Source: Cyanoderma ruficeps
Lineage: Eukaryota > Chordata > Aves > Passeriformes > Timaliidae
DNA length: 64,000 nt
NCBI GenBank assembly: GCA_008694505.1
Contig: VZDJ01000623.1
Location: 14,038,988-14,102,987, forward strand
Reading direction: 5' to 3'
Shown: positions 24,201 to 37,430 of the stretch, in pieces
Position numbering within the stretch: position 1 is the stretch's first letter
Layout: every line of letters starts with the position of its first letter
The notes under the pieces: model-generated
Told to the model about the DNA's origin: nothing
Database searches by the model: none
The model's input: the letters and a program-made list of their open reading frames with translations, nothing else
Made by a program: the position numbers and the translations under genes

Positions 24201-26821
24201 TACTTTAAAATAAGATACATCGGTTTAACTACTCTCCTTTTCTTATTCTTTCCTCTATTCATTCCTCTTATTTCTTTCTTTTGGAGGAATCATCCTGACT
24301 TTTTGGTCCCATTTCATATCAACTTTTGAGAAAATTATCTATAAACTGAAAAGGCACTCAGAAAAGATGACAAAGTTCTGATACCTCTTTCAGAGTCACT
24401 ATAGATATAAATTTTATATTTGAAACTTGCGCATGAAGTTCTTATCCAAAGAGATAAGGATAATTTGAAAAAGTATTAAAAAAGTCTTTTCCTAATATTT
24501 TTACATTTGCCCTTCAACAGTTATAAAAATTGTTGTTTTGTTGGGATGTCAACCACACAAACTTCTTCAGGCTATTTTCTATTCTAGTTAGAAATCACAG
24601 AATTCCAGATTGCAGGACTCAAATTGAGCTGAAAAGATCACTTGTAGTCCAAAGATGTCTTCCTGGGAAACAAAAACATTTTCTGCTAATTGCATGCTTC
24701 TACCAGTATTTATTTTCTTGGGACAAAAAAACCATGATCCAGGAATATTTTTATTTGTTCAGTATTCATTTTAGTGATAAATTGCTGTGATGATGGGATC
24801 CTTAGAAAAAATGGATGAAAAATTGTGGCTTCCAAGAAGATTTAAAGCTTCATTATGAGGCTGACGTGGAAAGTTTTCCAGTAACAGAAAACGTCTGCCT
24901 GCTACAACAAAAGGCAGAGATGAGAGATTATAGGATTTTGAATAAAGTGTATTCTCAAGTTATTGATCTTCAGCAAATTACTCAAATTCAGAAGAAATAC
25001 TGTTAAATATACAACATAAGTGCATATTAATTTCTTGTCAATAACATCTAGCATCTTGAAGAAAAGTAGTTATTAATATTGCAAATGTGTCAAAGCAGAA
25101 CTTTAGAGGAGAATAATGCACTTTTTTCTTTATAGATAGTGCCATATAGGTTATGAAATCAATGCAAAACTAATTTCTTATATCAACATTTTAATCTTAT
25201 TTTGGAGACATATCAAAACATTTTCTAACAGTATGATTTGTAAAGTAGTGCATTATAGCAATTTACGATGACTTTAATAAAAATGTATTGAAACTTTTTT
25301 TTAATGCAAGAAGATAGTATTGGATGCATCTTATTGTGAGATAAATTGAAATTAGTCTTTTAAAAAATTGTAATTGTGAGAAGTTATATGACATCCATAA
25401 AGAGTAGAGATATGACATATATGTATATCAAAACGAAGAACTTCAAATGCAAAAGTTTGCTTTTACAACAGTATGATATCACAAAAGCAATTAATTTTTT
25501 TATTACTTTAAAAAGTGTTATCACAAAAGTGATGCTGTGTGACAGCAGCAGTGTGAATTCTGCAATGGTAGACATACAGATGATGTAATCTCTTGCAGTT
25601 TGACATATCAAGGGTTCTTACAACCCTGCCAGTTCTTAGGTGCAGCCTATGTAACTGCCTTTTCTGGAAATCAGTGCCCAGTGAGCTCAGCACAAAACCA
25701 CAGGTAGGCTTCTTCCTATAGCAGATTCCTAAATTTATCATATTGTCATGGAAATATATCTATGGAAATGAACATGAATTCTTCAGGGCAAGAAGTACTG
25801 CTACCAAGTCTTGCCAAAAAGAAGAGGTAGCAAAACAGAAAACCTTTCTTTAAAAAAAAAACCAAAAAACTTCCTGTTTGTGTACTTAAGAAAATTCTGT
25901 TCCTACTTTCACTACATTAAGCTGAAAATTCATTATAGGCAATGAGCAATATCATCTGTTCTTTACATCCACTGGATTTTAGACTCTGGCAGAATCTGCT
26001 AAACCACAAGCCAACATTTATTTCATCTGCAATTTCCTCTTCTTTACATGAACTTTTATTGGTTTGTCCACCTATTCTATAGCTTTTAGTGTGATACTCT
26101 GTAGTTTTAAAGATGTAGCAAGACCCTGGCACTACATAATAAATTATGAGTTGATATGGTGTTCTCTGTGTATCTTCTTTTATTCTTAAATGTAGACATT
26201 TTTAAAGTCACATTTGGGGAAACTAAAAAATGTCAAAAGCATTTACATAGATATTCTTCATCTAGGAAATTTTGAATAATTCTCATGCAATTTTCTTTAC
26301 TTCATTTAGGACTATATTTTATCTTTAATTAGATTATAAAATGCAAAGAACATTTCATTGACTTTTTTAGGTGTACCTAAATATTTTACCCCTAATGCAC
26401 ATTAAAGGTACAGAGACAGTTACTGATGTAAATATGAACCTACTGAGATTTAAAAGGATTTACCTATCTTCAATGAAGAAATTTCCTCTGGAAATACTTA
26501 GTGTTTCAGACTCATACACGTCTATAAACTTTCAGGTATCTAATTTTATGTGCTTTTCTGTGTGTGAAAAAGTATCATAATAATACTTTTAAGAAAAGAA
26601 AACACTAAATATGTTGATCCCTAAATATGAGAAGCATGGGTATTTTTGCGAACAAGCTTTATAAATCTTTCAGCAAACTCTTGTTATGCTGACACAATTT
26701 ACGGTATAATCCCATGCTCCCTAATTAAAAACTAAAGACTAATGCTTGCTGATTTTTTTTCTAACATTTTTAAATATGGGTAACTACTATTCAGGAAAGG
26801 CTATACTATTCAGTATGATCA
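21202..26821. other. AT-rich non-coding sequence
   Basis: No gene, LTR or clear CR1 is seen. Features are a short imperfect tandem repeat at 22637-22734, a TA microsatellite near 23100, and a weak CR1-like trace near 24590-24660 that I do not trust. The ORFs are at most about 90 codons. Confidence 0.65.
22637..22734. repeat. imperfect tandem repeat, three copies
   Basis: The core AAATACTAAATAAAAGTATA occurs at about 22640 and 22686, and a diverged form (GAAATACTAAATGAAAG) at about 22718. It is an AT-rich minisatellite-like expansion. Confidence 0.75.
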
Positions 26822-26827
26822 TGTGCC

Positions 26828-27449
26828 TGCGATGGTGCGGTGCTTCTCTCGGGGCTTTCGGCCGCGCTTCCCGGCCAGCTCTGGCACCGGCGTCGCAAAA
26901 GAGGTACAGTCCTGTATTCTGGAATACTCTTCCAATCCTGTGGGTCTTTGCCTCGGTAGAAGCGTGAACAACGTGAGAAATAAAGGGATGGAACTCCAGT
27001 GGGGAACTTCAACTGGGTTTTATTCAATTCACACAGCTTCCTTCCACCCAGGAGTCAGCCTGCCGAAACCCGCTGAACTCCTGGGTTTTCCCCTTAAATC
27101 TGGAGGTGGGGGGTGGGGAGGATACAGCTTGGAACCAATCCAGAGTGGGAAGGGAGTGACCCCGAACCTAAACAACAACCCATAGAACAAATCAAGGAAC
27201 AAAGAGGGAAGGGGAACCTAGACCTTGCCAATCACTCGAAGCCTTCACCAGAACTTTCTAGACATCTGGGTGAGGCCCCAAAGAGACAGACGGGACCCAG
27301 GTGTCACATAAATGATGATTGATTAATGACAATAACTGGGATAAACCATAATGGGGTAAAACATGGGGTACATGGGAAAAACCATTGTGAACAGCATAAA
27401 ACAAACATGCATATAGAAAACTGGTGAAACCCCGAAACACACCACTACA
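26828..27449 (-). mobile_element. solo LTR with 6-bp TSD (class II type), minus strand
   Basis: The plus strand starts TGCGATGG and ends CCACTACA, so on the minus strand the LTR runs TGTAGTGG...CCATCGCA. TGTGCC flanks both sides (26822-26827 and 27450-27455), an exact 6-bp target duplication. The minus-strand AATAAA is at 27019-27024 (TTTATT on the plus strand). The U5 end contains CpG-rich sequence with GCCGAAAGCCCCGAG, related to the ends of the LTRs at 15251 and 36384. The CpG content and clean ends suggest a fairly young insertion. Internal retroviral sequence is absent. Confidence 0.9.
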
Positions 27450-27468
27450 TGTGCCAGTTCTGTACAAG

Positions 27469-27490
27469 GCTCACACTATGTTGTGTGAGC
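27469..27490. repeat. short hairpin next to LTR
   Basis: GCTCACAC and GTGTGAGC are perfect 8-bp arms around a 6-nt loop (TATGTT). It lies 14 bp past the LTR target duplication and could be chance. Confidence 0.6.
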
Positions 27491-27845
27491 TCACAAACCT
27501 GCTTCTGTGGTGCTTTACCCATAGAGCAGCAATGCACTGTCCCTGTGTGCGCTTGTCATACTGTCTAGTGAGATAGTTGAAATACCACATTTATACATCT
27601 CATTTTACTCTGAGGGATCTTATTGCTCTCCATAGAGAAATTAGTTTGTACTTCAAATGTGAATTAACTGAATATCTTTGGATATTGTACTCACCTAGGT
27701 CACAGTTCAGTCCTTAGTAGAGAGTCAATGCCCAGTGTTTTTATAAAAAAAAAGAAAAAATTGACAAATATTGTTGAACCTTCCACTCAAACCCTTTTCT
27801 ACTACTTAATCCATCAAGAAAATAAATGATGCATAATCCAAGCAA

Positions 27846-28108
27846 TTGGACCAAAAGCAACAGGCAGAAACTGATGTACAGGAACTGCCATCTGAATATG
27901 AGGAAGAACTTTTTTACTGTGCTGATGACTGTGCACTGGAACAGGTTGCCCAGATAGGTTGTGGAATCTCCCTCACTGAAGATATTAGAGAACTGCCTGG
28001 ACACAACCCTGTGCAATTGCTTTGGGATGAACCTGCTTGAGCAGGGAGATTGGCCTAGATAATCCACTGTGGTACCTTCCAACTTCATCCATCCTGTGAT
28101 TCTGTGAT
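27846..28108 (+). mobile_element. CR1 LINE 3' fragment
   Basis: The order GAACTGCCATCTGAATATGAGG, then CTGGAACAGGTTGCCCAGA, then TTGTGGAATCTCC and GATATT, then CTGCTTGAGCAGGGAG, and the tail CCTGTGATTCTGTGAT is the characteristic CR1 3' untranslated pattern on the plus strand. It is 5'-truncated with no coding capacity. Spurious short ORFs overlap it on both strands. Confidence 0.92.
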
Positions 28109-28980
28109 AATCTTCTTACACCACTAACAGTTAAAAAATATTCTAGGAAAAAAAAAACAAAAAACAAACCAACATTTGGCAAGATTCCCATCAGGAAGAA
28201 CAAGTGCTTTACCCTTGTGTTGCGTATGGAAAATTTCACAGACACAGTCTCTGAGGAAATGGAATATAAACTAAAGTTTCTTTCTGAATGGTGTTTTTTA
28301 GAACCAACTAAAAACATCATACTAGAAGCAAAGTCTGCCAGACTTAAAGCCAAACACTCAAAGCTCTTAATTTTACAGAAGAAATGCAATTGCAGTTCTC
28401 CTAACAATCGGGATACTGATCTTACCTATACATTTTGAACTAATCCAAATATTCCTATTTACTTGAAAGTGTCTTGAAATAAGATTTTTCCCACAGCAAC
28501 AAACTTTTCATTAGGGACTAGTATAATTGGAATAGTTTCCATTTATTTAATTACAAATTAAAATGTTTTTTGACAGAAAGAAACAGAATTGCTGCTGACA
28601 TCAAAGCAGGGCTGCCTCCTGTTACTGTAACTCTAGATTTTAAAATAACAGTTTTAAACAGGTTTTCTAAGTTCTGACAGAAAAAAAAAAAGTCTTTAGG
28701 CAGAAAGTAAAACTTTTGGGTTTTTTGCTCCAGGATGCTCATCAAACAATTTATGCGTAGGTAGCTGCTGTTAATTACTGCAAGGAATGATTCCTCTATT
28801 TTAATACCCATCCTCTTTGCACTTGGGTTTGATTTTCCAGATGCTGTCAGGCATTGGTAAGAAGGAAGTTGATATTAGTGAACTCAGAACTGGATCTTTT
28901 CCTAGTTAGCCTGGGGAATGAGACAAAGTGAAACAGCAGCACTGAAAATTACTAGGAGAAAGTCTCTATTCTGTTCCCTT

Positions 28981-29012
28981 TCATGCTAAGCCATGCCATG
29001 CTATGCCATCTA
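28981..29012. repeat. degenerate pentanucleotide repeat (ATGCY-like)
   Basis: Repeated CATGC/TATGC/CATGC words (GCTAAGCCATGCCATGCTATGCC) form a short interrupted tandem array of about five units. Confidence 0.6.
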
Positions 29013-31189
29013 CACTATGTTGTGCTATTCTACTCTGTTAGCCCATTCTTTCTTACTCTGCTTGGGATGCTGGTTTTGGGACAGAAACGGTAATGCTTAT
29101 GCTACATGACATGATGCCACCTGAAAGGTGGAATAGCTGCTAGAGGCTAGATATTAATTTTTAATTGTTAATTAATTATCATTAATGTTTGTTCATTAGA
29201 TGTCTCAAACTCAGTCCCTCCCTGAAACTATGAAAATCCGTAAAAGAACTGAAACTCATATCCTGACACTGTGTACAATGCTGAAAGGAGGAACATAGAA
29301 AACAATTCTTACTTATATTTAATCTCTGTACACATTATTTATTGTCTATGAACTGAAGGCAGTGCAAACATTGTAGGGGCAATGGGCAGGAGGGGCTAGA
29401 CAACAACTGCTGAAATTTCTGATTTACTTTGTGAGCAGTGTTTTTATGTTCTCTTCAAACAATAAAAATGAGTTGTCACAAGTTTTTATTGCTTGCAGTA
29501 TATAAAGATATTTTATTAAATTACTATCCTTTATTCATGCTTCTGAAACATGCGTGAATATGAAAGTTCTTAGAAGCACAATCGTATTTCTGTATTAAAA
29601 CTCAGAATCACCCTCTTATATATAAAATAAATACTCTAAAAGACTTTTCTGGATTTCAGTCTTCAGTATCATACAGATTGTTTTTCAGTGATAATCCTCA
29701 CCTTCCACAGTAAGTTAGTGAACTGTCATCTTCACAACAACAGAGAAGCAAAGAACAAAAATAATTTAAAAGAAGAATAAGATCTTTATGGAAACTTGTG
29801 GCAGGGATATTTTTTCCACCTATTACATACCAGCAAAAGTAATATCAAAGACATTAACATGGTTCCTGAGAAACTACAGGGAAATCAGACTTTATTTACT
29901 AAATAAGACAGAAAGGAAACACATCTTTCTCCATCTGACAAACTCAGATGAAACACTTATCAATTTTTAAATATGGAAACACATGAGTTAATACCAGGTG
30001 ACTCAAAAATCATTCAAAAAATCAGAAGACTTTTGGTTCAGAGACAAACTAGTCTTTAATTGTAGTATATAAAAGTACTTTCAAAGCAACCACCATATTT
30101 CTTAAATTTACTTAGGTTTATCAACAATTTTTATTTTAAGGTTTATTTTGGTTACATATAAAACTGGAGAAATGTATGGGATTTAATACAGCAGTCATTT
30201 TGGGACATCAGAGGTCTGCCTATATGTTTCTTGAAGTGGCTTTTCTTGGATTAATCATGTTTAAACAACCTGGCTGGCTTCCATAGTGAAGTAACTGGCT
30301 CAGGATGAGATGATAGCTGTAGAAGTCACCTGATTTTAGCGAGAGGAAGTTTCCACAACATCCTTTTTGACAATATGTTGAGGCATGGACTGCATAGATA
30401 GACAATAAAGTTGGTGAAAATTAATGCAGCTACCTGGTTCAAAGGGTGGTTAATTACTCAAAGTGGTCCTTGGTTAAAAATGGAGCTCCTCTGGCACATT
30501 TTCTTGTTAAAAAAATTGTTTTCATTTTTCACTCAGTTGCATGACTTCTGATAAAAGTGAAGTAGTATTTTATTCAGAAGCAATGGGAAATAGTATGTGT
30601 ACATATAGCTTTGTTTATCCTGAGACAACTGTTTGCTTTTCCCATTGTTTTGAAGGATGTGATACAAAACTGTGTATTTTACCTATACCAGGAACTTAAA
30701 AAAAACCCACTGTTTCCTGTAAAGTGAAGGCTTTGGTATATAGAGAAGATATGCTTGTGGTTTGACTTTGGTCCTTTGCTCACTCAGTGAAGAACTGTAG
30801 CCTTCTCAGGAGGTCTTAAAGCCAAGACTCAGTATGCAAACTTGTATGGGCAACATACTAATCATCTATTTACTGTTAGTGCCATGGAGTTTCTGCTTCT
30901 CCTCACTTCATCACTGAAAACATCTAATATTGCTTAGATTTGTGTAGCATCTGTCACAGCTCTGTAGCTGCAGTTGCAGACAGAAGAGGAAACTCAGACC
31001 AATGGAATCACATCTCTCTGTATGTAACTCAGGTCAAAATTTGGCTAATTATTCTGGTCACTTATGTTCATATATATGCTATTCTTTTCTCAACAAAAGC
31101 AAAAGGAGCTATCAGCTGTGACTGTTATGTAAAGCCTATTTGATAGAATATTTCTACTAAGAAACCTGAATAAAAACAAATCTAAAATC

Positions 31190-31295
31190 TTAGAATCATA
31201 CAATCATTAAGGTTACAAAGACTTCCAAGGTATTTGACTCTATTTGCCTTGATATTCTGCACCAACCACCGTATCTTGTTTGTCCTATGTCTAAT
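31190..31295 (-). mobile_element. decayed CR1 3' end, minus strand
   Basis: TTAGAATCATACAATCATTAAGGTTACAAAG aligns by eye with the reverse complement of the standard CR1 end (AGAATCATAGAATCATTAAGG and onward). It fades after about 100 bp. It is an old, mutated copy with no coding part. Confidence 0.65.
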
Positions 31296-32504
31296 ATCAA
31301 TCATATCTTGTAATGATTGTTTTATCAAAGCTTTTATTCAACGTTTCAGTTTAACTGTAGTCATCTAATGCCACAAAAAGTAATGGTTCATATTAAGATT
31401 TAAATCAGATACTTTTTTCAGGCTATATAGATTTATCCATAGTTTAGTATTTCTCAGCATTTAAGACAATTTCTTATTCATCTGAATTTTATCTCTACCT
31501 TGTAGAGCAATGATTTTCAACTAAAAAGAAACTCTTTACTTTTGTATGTTAAAAAGGATTTTGAAACAATAGATTCTGAAATGCTTCATCCCAAAATCCT
31601 GCTCTGAAGCTTGCATAAAAGAGCATGTAAAAATCCAGCCTGAGCTGATCTATAATAGTATATTGTGACCTGAATAGTAAGGATTTCAGTGGGGAGTTAC
31701 ATTTGTCTTTGCTACCAACACAGAGCTGGTGGTGAGAGCCAGGAGAACACTTTATTTCACAGAATTATTGACTATGTTGGTTATAAATAATCTTAATAAA
31801 ATCTTGTTCTTAATCATGATATTCAAATCCCATATGATTATAAAAAATGAGGGTAACAAATAGAATGGATTTACTGGATCTGCAAGGGTATTTGTAGTAC
31901 AAATTCAACTGGTCATGCTTTAAAGAAAGAGATTTTTGATGCTGACGTCCCCTGTCAGGAGAGCACAAGCTTTACATTAGGAGAAGATGACAGACCTGAA
32001 TAAACGGAACATCAAGGGACTAGAAATACACAGCAAATAGGCACAGCTAGGAGGTCATTTGGAAAGAGAACCAGCTGGATGCAGTTGGTGTGAGGGCACA
32101 GTGGCAAATCTATCATCTGTCCACCAGCAGAGAAAAGACACGGGAGGCTGGACTGACTTCAAAGACTGTCTGTACTAGTGAACAGTTTGAAAAGGGATAG
32201 CTGAGCTGGAAACTGGTATTCTATCTTCACTTTATTTCTCAGCCCTTCATCACCATCCTTGATTCCCAAACCCCATCCTATCTTCCTTTATTACTCCTTA
32301 CTTTTTCATCATGCAGTTTCAGATACTGTCTGATAGGTACTTCAGGGTAAGAAATGCAGTTATTACTCAACAAGTTGCGTAAATATCTGCTGTTGTACGT
32401 TTGTGAATGACTGATAAAAATTTTAGATATCTTCCTTTCCTGAAGTTACAAGGACAGCCCAATACCAACTAAATAAATAGCTCCTTTGCAAATGGGAAAC
32501 CTGT

Positions 32505-33455
32505 CACAAGGTGGTTCCCCTAAGGATCAATACTGTTTTCAACACTGTCTAATATCTTCATAAGTGACTTGGATGACAGCATTAGGTGTCATCCACCTGA
32601 CAAGAACTTGGCCAAACACACCCAAGTGGGGAAGTGGTTACTTTGGGAGATTCACCTTGAAGACCTAGACAGGCTGGAAGAGTGGGGTAACCTTATGAAG
32701 TTCAACAATAACAAGTGGAAAGTTCTGCACCTGGGAAAACATAACCCTGGAGTGAAGCACAGGCTGGGATCTACCCATCTAGAAAGCAGCTCTGTGGAAA
32801 GGGTTGTGGGGGTCCTGGTAGACAATAAGTTCCATATGAGTGACTGCAGTCACCCTCTGCAGCAAAAAGAGCTAACAGGACTCTGGGCTGCATCAAAAAG
32901 GGCATCACTAGCAGAGATAAAGTATCCCAGTCTACTCAGTACTTATCAGGTACCACATGGAATGCTGTGCACAATTTTGGTCCCTGCTAAACAAAACATA
33001 TGTGGACAGGTTGAAAGGGCCCGAAAAAGATCCACAAAGATAATCAAACTCTTATGAAGCCCATTGTATGAACTGGGTTTCTTCAGCCTTTAGCAAAGAA
33101 GGCTTAGGGGAGACCTTATTATCATGTTAAAAGTATTTAAAGGGTGGCTACAAAACAGATGAGGACTCTGCTTACAAGGAATCACAAGTCAAAACCAGGA
33201 TAATGTGTATAAGTTACTCCTGGTAGATTCCCATTGGACACAAGAGAAAAAAATTTCACAATGGCAGCAATCAGCAACTGGATCAATCTCCCCAAGAGAA
33301 GGGGTGGATTCCCGGACACTGGACACTTTTAAGATTCAGCTGGACAGGAAGCTGGACCACTTTACCTAGACTGGGCTTTTGACAAGAAAAGTTGGACCAG
33401 ATGATCAGTGAGGTCCACTTCCAACCTTGTATTCTATGATTATATGAAATTCTAT
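32505..33455 (+). mobile_element. CR1 LINE copy with ORF2 C-terminal remnant
   Basis: This is the longest CR1 in the window. It begins in the region coding for the reverse-transcriptase C-terminus: a 162-codon frame (32569-33057) contains LDRLEEWGNLMKFNNNKWKV, then VLHLGKHNPG and GVLVDNKF, all typical of CR1 ORF2 after the catalytic palm. The frame then stops at 33057 and continues as decayed GLFSLEK-like sequence and the 3' untranslated region, with tail ATTCTATGATTATATG. The upstream endonuclease and catalytic RT parts are missing through 5' truncation, and frameshifts and stops are present. It is a dead retrotransposon copy, not a host gene. Confidence 0.92.
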
Positions 33456-33589
33456 CTTCCATGATTACCATGGCTGTTGACCTGCACCATGTTAATGAAT
33501 TTTCAGTGAACTCCACTGACACTCTGTCTCTGAATAACTCCCTATGATAACTACTATTTCATGGATAGCACTAAAGAGCATGTGACTTC

Positions 33590-34270
33590 ATGAGTGTCGG
33601 CATCCAGGGCATCCCTTTGGATGACCTGGGACCCAAGGAAGGAAGTTTGAACCCTGGACAGGGGGGTGTGGAGCCAGTCCAGGGGGGTGGAGACCTTGGC
33701 ACAGAGCCCAGGAAGACACTGGGTTTGATTTTAGTCCATGGGAGAGGCTTCCAAGATTGAGAGAGGAATTACAAACCTCAAAGGTGTGAAAATAGTAGTT
33801 TAGTACAGAACAGGGTGAAAAATTTTGTAGTTTAGGGGTTCTTAATAGAGGTAAATGAGAGGCAAGATGGAGGATTTAGGATAAGTTCCTCTCCTTCTTC
33901 CTCGTTGTCCATATTCTGATGTAGTGATGACACAAAGTAGTTTGAGGGGATTGGGTCAAGGCAGAAATGACCCTTCTAGTATAGGTACTGCACATTGGCA
34001 CAAAATTGTAAATAGTGGACACGTAACTATCTGTATAAGAGTAAAGCAACGCCCCATTGGCCGTCAGTGGCCTCGTGTCCCAGCCGCTGTCCGGACCTCG
34101 GCTGGGTGCGGAGAAATCTCTGAGATACCAAATAATAAACAACACGAAAAACCAGAGAACAAGGCCTTGAAGACTCCACTTTTTTTCTTGCGACGTGGCT
34201 CAGGGCTTTTAGAGGGCCAAGGACTTTAAACATCCTGAATCTCGGGTGTGAAACCAAACCCGAGAATGAG
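33590..34270 (+). mobile_element. solo LTR with 5-bp TSD (ERVL/class III type)
   Basis: The LTR is 33595-34265, starting TGTCGG and ending CCGAGA. The reverse complement of the end is TCTCGG, so the inverted termini differ by one base and the usual CA end has mutated to GA. ATGAG flanks both sides (33590-33594 and 34266-34270), giving the 5-bp duplication usual for class III elements. TATAAG lies at 34034-34039 and AATAAA at 34134-34139, in the right order. CpGs are frequent in the R-U5 part. It lies 135 bp past the CR1 copy and has no internal region. Confidence 0.88.
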
Positions 34271-36383
34271 AGATTTAAGTCTTTTTCACAATCCATTTCT
34301 GTTATAAAATAACACATGCTCTGGGTCCTTTAATTGAAAGTAGATCTGTGATTTTTTCGGACAGCTCAAAAATACAGTTTCTGTAGGGAAAATCTATCTC
34401 TGTTGTGCATATTTTTTCTGCATATTTATCTTGAAATTTTCATTTAATTGTCTCTTGGATATAAACCTGACTGGTTGGCAGCCCACAGAGTTTATATTCT
34501 ATTTGTTTTCAGAACCCATGGAGGCTTCTATAACCTCTGCTGCCTAAACAAATTATCAAAATGCTTTGTTAAATACCAGCAAAGGGATTTAGGAACATGA
34601 ACCTCTGTAGATCTGAAAGCCGTGTCTAATAAAATATTAGACACCAATTAATACCATTGAAATTACATGACTAGCTGCTTTTTTGGATTTTGCTCTAATC
34701 TAGAAATAATGCTTGTATGGTCAGAGGAAATTTCTGCTTATTACTGTACAAGGAGGACATTTTAGCAGTGTAAACAGTGATCCATTAGAATTTAAAGAAA
34801 ATTTTCTTATTGTCAGGTTTCACACCATTTAATCATCACATAATGATTTTTTATCGCATTAGAATTTTTCTATAGCAATGAATAAAAGAGACATTTATAT
34901 TCAGTTATTTGGAAGACATTTGTAAATTTTCTTTCTTAAAGAAAATGTAATTTTATGTTCCTTAAAATATCATACAATATTTGAATATTTGTCATGCATA
35001 ATCCTTCATCAGTTGAGCGGTGCAGGGGCTGAAAGCATCTTAGGTGATACACTTTATCATTAAAAACTTTTGCTACTTGCTTCTGGGAATTGTCTTTATT
35101 TATGCTGCTAGGCATCTAGTAGCATGACAGGAATGGTGGACAGCAAGTTAAACAGGTCTTATAATGAACATCTACAAATATAACTAATTTATCATGCCCA
35201 TGTCAAATTTGTCAGAAACACAACCTTTCTGGAAGTAAAAAGGAGCCACAAGAAAGGTTAACAGATTTAGAATGCTGCTGAAGTCTTAACAAGTAAGCAT
35301 GTGCAACAAAGAACTTATTTAATATTTGCCATTCTTTGTTGTCTCTACTGGTAGAGAGTAATTGAATAATCTATTTGCTATTTACTATAGCTGCATGACA
35401 TTCTATGGTGCAACCATTTTCAATATGAATAAATGTTCTTGATAAATGTTGAATGGAAAAATGCTGTGGTGTGGAACCAATGAATTGAAAAGCTCATTTA
35501 GGACCTGATCCTGTGAAACACAAAAATGGCCTGTAAGTGGCTATTTCTCAGTGTGTATTTCTCTGAGAGTTAAGAGGCTGATTATCACCAAATATATTCA
35601 GTATCCTGCAGGATCAGATATTAATCATCAGTGATACTGGCAAATGAGAACATCTGATATGAAAATGTCATTAAAACTAGTTTTCTTCATCTTTCTTAAA
35701 ATGTTTTTTTTCTGTGAAACAGTTTGAAAACATGAGAAAAATAACTTACGGTCTTCTGAATTTAACTCTTATCTATCAAAACTACTGTTTAATTTCAGTG
35801 TCACTGTAGATATATATTCAAGACTTTACTGTGATTTGTTGCTTCTTTACTGACTGTTTTATTGTTTGTATTTTAATTAATGATGCGAATAAAAAGTAAC
35901 TGTAATACAACATAATACAAAGACAGACTGTTAGATGCATCAATCAAGCATATTATATTTCTCTGATATAACAAATTTTCTAATTAGCAAATTTAGATTT
36001 GCTTACAGAGGGTCATATTGAAGAAGAATAATTGTGATGGGAAACATACTTTTGAAAACTCATGTCATCAGTAAATAAAGTCTAGGAATCAGATGCACAG
36101 CATTCTCAGTCATTGTATTATTGAAAACTACAAATATTGAAAAATAATGCATGTCACATTACTTTTATGAGATCTGTGAGATTGCATGTATGGTACTATT
36201 CACTTAATTAGTACATACTTATATGAAAAGAAATACAATAATTAATGGAACAATGCATTTATCAAGAGCTTATTGAACTGCATTTTGATACTTTCTATTA
36301 CCTTTTATGTTATTCAGGTTTTATTCAACAGATGGCTCACTGTAGTGGTGCAAAATTCGGGTTTTTCCAATTGCTTGCATGTT
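34271..36383. other. AT-rich non-coding sequence, possibly conserved
   Basis: No repeat or gene is recognised. The part from about 35000 to 35660 has a less skewed composition and several TAAT-core and palindromic words. This is sometimes a sign of a conserved enhancer, but only an alignment could tell. Confidence 0.55.
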
Positions 36384-36844
36384 TGTAGTGGTTTGTTCCT
36401 GTTTGTCCCAATTCCCCCCCCCTCTCTCCTAAACCCTGTAATGGTATCACCTTGACCCTGCTGTCAATCACCCTGTTAAATTCAAAAGATTTTAGGCATG
36501 GAACCCCTGATTTGCCAAGGTGATTAGGTGTCACCTACACCTATTGTCTTTATAATACAGTATTGGCCAGTGGTTCCTGACCTTCCTGTCTGGAGGCCTG
36601 CCCCCTGGGTTCATAACCTGGGGACAGGAGATTTTCGCCCTCTTTCCACATGGCCTCTAGGCCCTCTCCGCCTCCCACCAGCTCTGGAGAGATACCTGGA
36701 GAAATAAACCATCTCAAAACCACGTGGGGAGCCGCTCTCATTTCTCAAGCCTCAATCACGCCTCAGCCAAGGACTCAGTTCCTCCAAACCTCTGACATAT
36801 AGAATTCCCGGGGCGAGCTAGCCGGCAAATAGCAGCCCCAGGCA
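36384..36844 (+). mobile_element. solo LTR, same family as those at 15.3 and 26.8 kb
   Basis: It starts TGTAGTGGTTTG, the same opening as the minus-strand LTR at 26828-27449. A TATA-like TTTATAAT is at 36549-36556 and AATAAA at 36703-36708. The 3' end GAGCTAGCCGGCAAATAGCAG is shared with the LTR at 15251 (GAGCTAGCCGTAAGCAG). I place the end at CCCCAGGCA but could not find a target duplication, so the right boundary may be off by a few tens of bases. A run of 9 C lies near 36414. Confidence 0.75.
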
Positions 36845-37430
36845 AAGGGTTTTCTATAGCTCACTAGATGGGTATATGCAAGAAGAATTTCTGAATTTCA
36901 CAGGAAATGGAAGCACCATGCACTGGTAAATATATAAATAAGTGAATCTTCATGTAACTGTTTCATTTTGTTTAAAAATGAAATAAATAACTTTGAATCT
37001 ACTTTTAATAATATTGTCAGTCAAGTGTTATGCAGTTGGAGCTCCTAAAGTAAAATATTTCCATAAATTCTAGTTTAATTGTGTCCACATGGAAGTTAAA
37101 AGGGTTGCAAAGAAAGTATAAGCATGGGGCAAAACCAGGAATTTCAGCTGACTATTTAGTCACTAGATACACTAGATTTTATCAACATCTCAGATACATA
37201 AGGCAAATTCACAGGCAAAACCAGTTTGTTGAAAATGTAGTATATCATGGGCAGTTTAGAATTTTTATTTAAGGTAATATCATCAAATTGAAATTATTTT
37301 TACCTATTTCATATTAAAAAATATTCTAAATATATATCTTGAGTATCTTTCCTCATCTTGACTTCTGAAATTTCTGTAGATTTTTGTTAATTAATCTGTA
37401 TTTCCATTGAAGTTAGGCTTTCCTTCTTGC
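36845..37430. other. AT-rich non-coding sequence
   Basis: Short spacer between two LTRs with no recognisable gene or repeat. Confidence 0.7.

Larger units (their letters stand above)
28109..32504. other. AT-rich non-coding sequence
   Basis: There is no gene. It contains a degenerate pentamer repeat at 28981 and a weak CR1 remnant at 31190. Otherwise it is unique-looking with short ORFs only. Confidence 0.65.

Noticed and set aside
24590..24700. possible minus-strand CR1 remnant starting AATCACAGAATTCCAG
   Set aside because: Only the first words resemble the CR1 end. The following sequence drifts too far to support a call.
32569..33057. 162-codon ORF with clear protein-like composition
   Set aside because: As a host gene it is rejected: the sequence is the C-terminal part of CR1 ORF2 followed by the CR1 3' end.
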